From assembly GCA_037783415.1 (NCBI GenBank), contig JAZGTN010000068.1:1364001-1428000 (forward strand): DNA of 64,000 nucleotides. The letters run 5' to 3'. The notes under the pieces were generated by a model. That model saw nothing but the letters and a program-made list of their open reading frames with translations, had not been told where the DNA came from and searched no databases. Source of the stretch: Leptasterias polaris (lineage: Eukaryota > Echinodermata > Asteroidea > Forcipulatida > Asteriidae). The translations under genes and the position numbers were made by a program. Of the stretch, positions 57,171-64,000 are shown in pieces (position 1 is the first letter of the stretch; the number at the start of each line of letters is the position of its first letter).

Positions 57171-57920
57171 AAAAAAACATTCATATGACGAGACCAGTAA
57201 AATGAGTAAGTTCTCAAAATCAAATCTGTCTGACAATTTAAGAGCACGGGAAGGAGACCACTATTACTGAAATGACTGGCTACGTCACCCACACGGCAGG
57301 AACGCACAGTACGGCCGCGCATGCGTATGTCACCTGGAACACTCAGTACGCCGGAACGCTTAGGACGTGACACCGGCAACCACCGTCATTTCGTTAACGA
57401 AGAGTTCTCGTACTTGTCAACTTGACCCAGGTTAGATAAAAGGGACACGTTGCCTCGGATTGGGCGCTTTAGGCTATAAGTAGCGTTTGTTATGAAATGA
57501 ATACGGTTGGAAAGATGTTTCAAAAGTACAAAATAATGACCTACACAAATGTGCCTCAAAATTGTGGGGTTTTCCTTTTACTTCATAACTAACAAAGTCT
57601 TCCAATTTGTGGAGAAAGAAAATTAGGTTCAACTAAATGGCGAACCGATCCCTTTATTTACAGAAATTCTCCGTTCGTCTTCCTCAAAAGAGCTTCGTAA
57701 ATTGAGTCTGTTACTCTCCAAGTAGCCCGTAAGTTAACAAATGAGCCTTTGGTTTTAATATTGAACTTCGCCTTAAGAAATGTATATCCCCACGTCTCAG
57801 AAAACATACACGTTTCAGTTGAGCGAGCACAAATAAATTAGTAATCACTATTTATAAAAGTATTACAGTGTCTACCGTCTCAGCAGGTATACCACGGCCG
57901 GGAACATAATAATAATAATA
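57171..57920. other. Unassigned interval
   Basis: It contains a short match (GCGTTTGTTATGAA, near 57,484) to the interior of the 51,237 element and an AAT microsatellite next to the terminus below. No gene is evident. Confidence 0.4.
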
Positions 57921-57952
57921 ACTAGAGATCAGGTGTTCGTAAAAACGAACAC
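57921..57952 (-). repeat. Minus-strand terminus: GTGTTCGT hairpin plus CTAGT
   Basis: On the minus strand GTGTTCGT/ACGAACAC (57,933-57,952) is followed by CTGATCT and CTAGT, then an ATT-repeat. The stem differs from all other termini but is perfectly paired, and the flank is non-family DNA, so this is a clean insertion end. Confidence 0.65.
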
Positions 57953-57989
57953 AGAGGGGTTTCGGTTGGTGGAACAAACAGATAAAAAA

Positions 57990-58480
57990 GAAATATAACT
58001 CTACGACATGTGGTTCAGGAAATTTAGGGTTTTAGTGAACTTCCTGTCTGAACCGGAAAGAAAGGTTAAATCGAGGGTCATGTTTTTCAATAAAATGTCA
58101 ATGTGTCATAAGCTAGCAGACTGCACAAAAATAATGATTTTATGACATGTGGTTGAGGAGATATGAGTTTTTAAATTTGAACTTCCTGTTTGGACCGGAA
58201 GGAAAAGTCATACTGGGGTCATGTTTTGAATAAAATGTCAATTATGTCAAATGATACAAGACGGCACAAAGAAACATGACTTATTTACATGCAGTTAAGG
58301 AAATATGATTTTTTTTATTTTAGAGCTTCCAGTTTGTACCGGAAATAAAGGTCAAGGTAGATAACATTTCAAAATAGAATGTTACATGTGCTGTAAGCTA
58401 CAAAACGAGACAAAGATTATAACTCTGTGACATGCGGTTCAGAAGATATTAATTATTTAAACATTAAACTTTGAATTATT
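57990..58480 (-). repeat. Tandem 134-149 bp monomer, minus orientation (four copies)
   Basis: GACATGTGGTTCAGGA-like starts at about 58,008, 58,142, 58,278 and 58,427, each with a CTTCC...ACCGGAA pair. This is the same monomer as in 62,250-62,880 in reverse. Confidence 0.75.
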
Positions 58481-59341
58481 GTCATCTGACATCTGATGAC
58501 GTCACGATGACGAAAACTTGTTTTTTCATAGTAAGATATTATAACCTACAATATGGTATAAGAGTTGTCCCCATGAAATACCTTCGAACAAAAACCCTGA
58601 AAATTCAAAATTGTCACCTTTAGGTGTAGATGTAACACACGTTGACAGAAGGCGCTATAAAAGGTGGTGACGTAATGATTATTAGTAATTGAAAGCATTT
58701 AAAAAAATATAATAACAAATTAAAAATAAAAAGTTACATTTGCCGTTAGTGTGTTCAAATACTGCCTTCTGTAATTCTTGTGTCCATGAGAATTGTTTCA
58801 CACGAGTAGAAATAGGTATCTATAGGATTGTGGTGAACGAAAGAGGCTAAATAATTGATAACCCTTTGGGCGCTGAGAAATCTGAGAAATATTAATGGTC
58901 AGCTAGTATAGCACCCTCTTGTGTTTCCCTAGTTCCACTTCCAGAGAACTATAAAGGAAGCAAGAGGGCGCTATATCCTGCCATCATTAGATGATAAACC
59001 ATGAAGGATCAAAGGTCAGAACGATATCGCGTTGCACTGACGGGCTCTCTATACATCTTCGTGTAAGAGGACCATATGCTACATACAGTGTCTTTTACGC
59101 CCGATCACACACGGAGCAATTGTATAATTCTTTCAAAAATCTGTTTTTAAATCGGTAATATCGTCAAGAAAGAAACAAAAACATTAACAAAAACTGCTGT
59201 TGGATCTAAGTTAGAGTCCATGCTTTCATTTGATTGTTTGTGTATTTTAAGACTGTAGTTCCTGAGATCAAGTGATAACAAAATCCGTGCACAAAACCTA
59301 TGGGAAAAGGTCGTAAAGAAAGATAATAATAAAAACAAAAA
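58481..59341. other. Diverged family sequence, no gene
   Basis: It contains GATGACGTCACGATGACG (58,496) and a segment with GTAGAAATAGGTATCTATAGG resembling the family. No coding signal is visible. Confidence 0.4.
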
Positions 59342-59460
59342 AATCTGTACGATTACAATAGGCGTTTCGGCTACCAGGCCGAAACCCATAATAAAAAACA
59401 GCAGGAATCTGGACGATTACAATAGGCGTTTCGGCTATTAGGCCGAAACCCCTAATAAAA
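59342..59460. repeat. 64-bp tandem repeat with GTTTCGGC hairpins
   Basis: Two copies of GATTACAATAGGCGTTTCGG, each with GTTTCGGC/GCCGAAAC and loops TACCAG and TATTAG. It abuts the 3' end of the L2 element. Confidence 0.8.
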
Positions 59461-61620
59461 GAGTATTTATATAGCGCCTCATGCCAGGCCTCAAGGCGCT
59501 TAACACGAAATAAAAACAAAATTTTAAAAAGCAACACAAAATATAGAAACGGCAGTTTAAAAACCATAAGAAGGATAAAAATTAAAAAACTAGCCAAAAC
59601 CACAAGGAGCAAAAACGTAATTTTAAAATTAGTTACTTATAAAACACCCTAATTTATGAAAAGAAAGTAAAAAAAATGCAAAAGGGGAGAGGTTTCCAGC
59701 GCATCACCCTGTGCCAAGATCCTCAGCATCTGGCAGTAAACTTTGAAAAACAGTAAAATCCAGGCAAAACTAAAACCAAAACTACTCAGAAAAGAAATGA
59801 GTTTTTAGGCGACTGTTGAATGAGGTGACCGACGTTGCTTGGCGAACTTGTAAGGGAAGGCAGTTCCATAAGATGGGAGCAGCAGTTGACAGAGCTCGAG
59901 CACCATAGTACATAGTCGAAACTCTCTGGGGAATCTGCAGCAGGCACTGTGATGATGAACGAAAGCGACGTTGGGGTGCGTAAGGGGAGATTAGTTCAGA
60001 GATGTAGTCGGGAGCGAGACCATGTTGAGCCTTGAACGTGAGTAACATGAGCTTAAACACGATACGGTCCTTGATAGGCAGCCAATGCAGACGATGAAGA
60101 ATTGGGGTGATATGCTCGTTTCTAGGAGACCGGGCCACTAGGCGGGCAGCTGTGTTTTGAATGCGCTGAAGTTTATTCAACTCGGAATCTGGTAGACCAT
60201 AAAGAAGGCTATTGCAGGAGTCTAATCGGGATGTAACAAAAGCATAAATCTGTTGGTGGTGGATTCATCCAAGAAGTGTCTGATTTGGCCGATTTTACGT
60301 ATGGCTGTCATAGCTGCTCGGCAGGTTTTTTTACATGTGGCTTTTCATAGAAATATCACAGTCCATGATGGCACTTAGATTTCGAGCTTCTTGATAGGCA
60401 ACCTGGGACTGACCGATGATAAGCGAGATGGGTGGAGGCTGCAGTGGGATGAACTTAGAAGCAAAATGAATGACTTCAGTCTTTCCATCGTTCAACATCA
60501 ACTTATTGGTCGTAGCCCAAATCTTAACATCACTGATACAGGTCTCAATTCTCTGAAAGGCAATGAGACGATCTTCCGGCTTGAAAAGTAGGTACAGCTG
60601 TGTATCATCGGCGTACATCATGCCATTCAATTGATGAGCAGAAATAACATCATGGACAGGGGCACAGTATAACATGAAGGATAGGGGTCCAACCACTGAT
60701 CCCTGAGCGATCCCAGTGCGAGTGTGACAGATGTTGAAAACAGCATCCTTAACAGCAACTACATGAGTACAATTGCAGAGGTAGGACGAAAATCATTCCA
60801 GGACAGTACCGGACAGCCCGTAACGATCTGAGAGACCTTGAAGCAAGAGATGGGGGTCTATAGTATCGAACGCGTAAGTCAGTAAGTCATTCTGTACTCT
60901 GAGAAGAGCTGTCTCTGTGCTGTGATGAGCACGATATGCAGACTGCATCTTAGGATTGAGGTCGTTGTAATTGTGCAACAACAATGCGTTCAAGAACCTT
61001 TGCGATGTACTTCAGGTTGGAGATGGGACGGTATAGTGCGACAGAGTTTCATGATCAAGATTATGTTTTTTGAGTAATGGAGTCACACGAGCATGTTTCA
61101 GAGAAGATGGCACTTCACCGGACATGAGACTAGCATTGACAATCTTTGTGATGACAGGAAGTAAAACATCATTGCACTCCTTAAAAATTGATACGGGCAA
61201 GGGATCAAGACTGCAGGATGTTACACGAGCAGATTTGATGACATGTGATACCTCCTCCACAGACACCTCTCTGAATTCCTGCATTTCACAGTTGCAAGTG
61301 TCTACAATATTGACGTTCATAGTCTCAGGTGGTGCCTTAACAAGCTCATCCCTAAAGAGTCCAGATCTTGTTCTAAAAAAACTTAGCAAATCGATCAGCA
61401 AGTAGTTTAGAGGAGTCATGCGAGGGGAGAACTGGTTCTGTGTTAGCTGGAGTGAGAAGGCTGTCAATCACACGAAATAAACTATGTTGATCAGCACTTT
61501 TAATCTGGTGGCGATGATGTTCAGTCTTTGCTTTATTGATTTGGCTATTGTAGTCATTGCAATACTCAGTGAAAATGTCCTTGTGAATCTGTAAACCAGA
61601 TTTGAGCATTCTCCGTTCGA
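59461..61620 (-). pseudogene. L2-type LINE, 5' truncated and frameshifted
   Basis: Read on the minus strand: a linker (61,609-61,373), EVSHVIKSARVTSCSLDPLP and ARVTPLLKKHNLD (61,467-61,012), SAYRAHHSTETALLRVQNDL (60,993-60,793), MMYADDTQLYLLF with the YADD catalytic box (60,696-60,331), and LNKLQRIQNTAARLV, HWLPIKDRIVFK, ISELISPYAPQRRFRSS (60,180-59,782). These are L2-clade motifs in correct order but in several frames. No endonuclease is seen. The 3' end has the typical GGCGCTATATAAATACTC (near 59,470). Confidence 0.9.
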
Positions 61621-62880
61621 AATTAATGACGTCATGATAACGGGCATTGAATTACAATAAATTAAAGTTAAAAATTTGTAAAAAATCATAACTCGTAAAC
61701 AATTTATTGGATTTTTACAATCTACACATAATTGTATAGTTCTTTTAAAAGTTCGGCAAACGCTACACAAAACCTTACCGTCTTTGACCTTAACTTTTGG
61801 TTTAAATTGGAAGTTGAAAATTTCATAATATCTTATCTTATTCATATCTGTTAAACTACTGTTCATTTCAGCATAATCTTTGTATCAGGTTGTAGAACGT
61901 TAATCCCGCTCAAACGTTTGCACATAGAAAACAACATTTTGACCTGGTCGAAAAGGGACGTTAAAACGCACCTGTTGACCCACACGCTTTCTCCATTTTG
62001 ATTGAAAACACACTTTGTACACATAACGCTGAAACTGATGTACGCTACAGTGCACGCGCTGGGTGTGTGCTCTCTGTGTGTGTGATGTGGCGGGAACACT
62101 TTGAGTTTTCCAAACAGCGCTGAGTATACAGCGAAGAATCGCGATAGTTGAGTGATAATGAACCACAACGTTTCGCACCAAGACTACATGTAGGAATACG
62201 TTGGCATTGATGTTACAAGTTATATTGCCCACACCCACAGATAATCCATCTGATATTTGAAAAACTCGTTACTCCTGAACCACATATTGGATTGTTACAA
62301 GTCATACATCAGCCGAAAGGTTTTAATGGACTGAACATGCTCGACTCAAAATGAGACCAGTTTGACCTTGGCTTCCGTTTCAAAATTTAATTTAAAACAA
62401 AAATAAAACTTCTTAACCACAGAGTGGATTTTTACAATGTATACATATTTGGAAAAGTATGCCACAAATTAAGAAACGATACACAGAATGAGACCCCATT
62501 TGACCTTGACTTCCGGTTCAAATAGGAAGATGAAATTTAATATTTGAACAAATCATAACTCCTGAACCACACATTGGTTGTTTATTTTCTGTACGTCATC
62601 AAATAAAGCTTTTGTAACTCAGCCAACGCTATAAAGTGCGACTTCATTTGACATTGACATTTTATATTTGAAAAAATCATAACTTCTGAACCACATATTG
62701 GAGCTTTACAATCCATCCATCGTCTAAAAGTTCTTTATAAACTAATCACGCGCTACACAAAATGTGACCCTATTTGACCCTGACCGCCGGTCCAAGCCGG
62801 AAGTTGACGTTTAATTTGTGAAAAAATTAATAACTTCTGAACTAGACATTGGAATTATAAGGTTTAATGTCATCACCATT
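61621..62880 (+). repeat. Array of the 120-150 bp monomer, plus orientation
   Basis: AATCATAACTCNTGAACCAC-like starts at about 61,684, 62,262, 62,405, 62,555, 62,675 and 62,825, each with ACACAAANTGNGACC and GACTTCCGGTTCAAA-type text. The interval 61,863-62,240 is less regular, and its two minus-strand frames (61,863-62,168 and 61,900-62,238) show no domain. Confidence 0.7.
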
Positions 62881-63481
62881 TTATTCAGTCTTTCAGCACG
62901 AACACCTTGTTTTAATATTATTTGTAGATAGATGCTCTTTCATAATTATTGTGAAAATACCTTAGAATTAATTGGTACTGTACAATAAATAGTTTTATTT
63001 TCAATTTGTACGCTCTGGACTTTGTTTTGCTCCTTGACATATCACGACAAATATAACCAAACATTTCTTACAGATATTTCAATTACATGGTCTTTAATAC
63101 TGCAAATCTACTAATATCACCCATTTTAATTGTATTATATTCTAAAGTTTCGTATAAGTTATTACATTGGCTTCAAATATTCAACAAATCTGATTCAGAA
63201 TTGTACAGATCGAGTGATTTACGACTTCTGTAAAGGTTAGTTTAACGAAACCTTAAATGTGAATAAAAGATCATTCAAGTGGCCAATTGAAAACTACAAT
63301 CAATCACAATAAAAACCTAATCGATGGGACGCACTGCAGCTGTTGATAGTATAAACTATTTTAATAAATGATTCTCTTCGAAGTAATATAGTTTAGATAA
63401 TTCTAAGAAATAAAATAAAATACAAATTTAACGAACACAATTTATAATTAATTAAGTTTAAACAATTTTATAAATCTTTTC

Positions 63482-63622
63482 TCAGATTTCTGAAGGCTGG
63501 TTTCCGTTCGCGAATGCTGCAGCCAGGGATATGCCGTTGGTATCCTCGCTAAGTGTGGATGGATTCGATGTTTTTGTGAAAATATATAGCAGCTTTTTGC
63601 TGCTTTGACACTTTATTAATAG
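63482..63622 (-). other. Possible terminal exon
   Basis: After an acceptor-like GAAAGTTTCAG the minus strand is open for 46 codons, including SNPSTLSEDTNGISLAAAF and ending NQPSEI-stop. Its base composition is less AT-rich than its flanks. No family is recognised. Confidence 0.2.
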
Positions 63623-63975
63623 CTGAAACTTTCACATGTTACTTTCATTAAATATTTTATTTTATACACTTTGAAAACATAATTTTGCTTATATCTTTAT
63701 TTCATTTTTGTACACTTAACTTTATAAGTTGTTGGATTTTAATTGTAATGTATGTACAAACTCTTTTATTGTTTTTAATTTCCTGAACGTTTTTGTTTTA
63801 CTTTACCTGTTTTGCCCAAAATGGCTGCCCGTATTTAAATAGGGTCAATATTTTGAAGCAGGTACCAATGGTTTTTATTACTACATGGGCGGGTCAAATG
63901 TAGAGTACATATTTCCCTTAACCCAGTCGTCAGTGAATGCCAAACTATTCCAATTTAGTGCCAGACAACACTGCA

Positions 63976-64000
63976 ATGGCCGATTCATCAGATCGTGACA
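63976..64000 (+). other. Possible start of a coding region cut by the window edge
   Basis: GCAATGGCCGATTCATCAGA has G at -3 and +4 and reads MADSSDRD before the window ends. Too short to judge. Confidence 0.2.

Larger units (their letters stand above)
62881..64000. other. AT-rich right edge without repeats of the main family
   Basis: Very AT-rich, apart from a short GC-balanced stretch at 63,482-63,570. It could be intronic or intergenic host DNA. Confidence 0.4.

Noticed and set aside
61863..62238. Two overlapping minus-strand frames of about 100 codons
   Set aside because: They overlap in different frames within a repeat array and show no domain; GT-rich sequence inflates their length.

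Overview
The window looks like repeat-dense, AT-rich genomic DNA from a marine deuterostome invertebrate, probably an echinoderm and perhaps a sea star. I infer this from the mix of CR1/L2-type non-LTR retrotransposons, a tRNA-derived SINE, TTAA-flanked Kolobok-type elements with a THAP-domain remnant, abundant hairpin satellites and the lack of bacterial-style gene packing. No database search was possible, so the species assignment is an inference. Almost every long open frame is a transposon fragment or a chance frame inside a repeat.

Layout. Positions 1-18,771 are a head-to-tail array of units of about 3.4-3.9 kb that are nearly identical over long stretches. It decays into shorter, mosaic units to 30,580, and the same family returns at 33,890-36,023 and 48,056-55,870. 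Unit junctions carry a repeated signature: a short perfect hairpin, a few bases, then CTAGT. This resembles the 3' end of rolling-circle (Helitron-like) transposons, but no Rep/helicase gene is visible. At several junctions further hairpins follow, whose stem sequences change in a compensatory way. Paired TGACGTCA sites one helical turn apart recur in most units.

The array is interrupted by a 372-bp TTAA-flanked MITE (23,954-24,325), a 1.7-kb foldback element with palindromic GGCGGCCGCC satellites (24,488-26,189), a broken non-LTR retrotransposon (31,172-33,813) that itself holds a 1.3-kb insertion, a related-TIR foldback element (51,237-52,113), and a Kolobok-like element with a THAP remnant (54,404-55,388).

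Positions 36,024-48,055 are a different landscape. They hold a SINE (36,660-36,905), a 5'-truncated but open 525-codon reverse transcriptase (37,485-39,062), two related minus-strand CR1-like elements (40,304-42,322 and 45,066-48,055, the second palindromic and carrying an L2 fragment), and between them the best host-gene candidate: a minus-strand secreted peptide precursor (44,107-44,523). That precursor has a signal peptide, KR-flanked 28-residue repeats and a TATA box.

Positions 55,870-64,000 hold an L2-type element (59,461-61,620) and arrays of a 120-150 bp monomer on both strands. A few weak exon-like stretches also occur, including a possible start codon at the right edge. The genes do not form a pathway. 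The main story is repeat biology, with one peptide-hormone-like or defence-peptide-like gene embedded in it.
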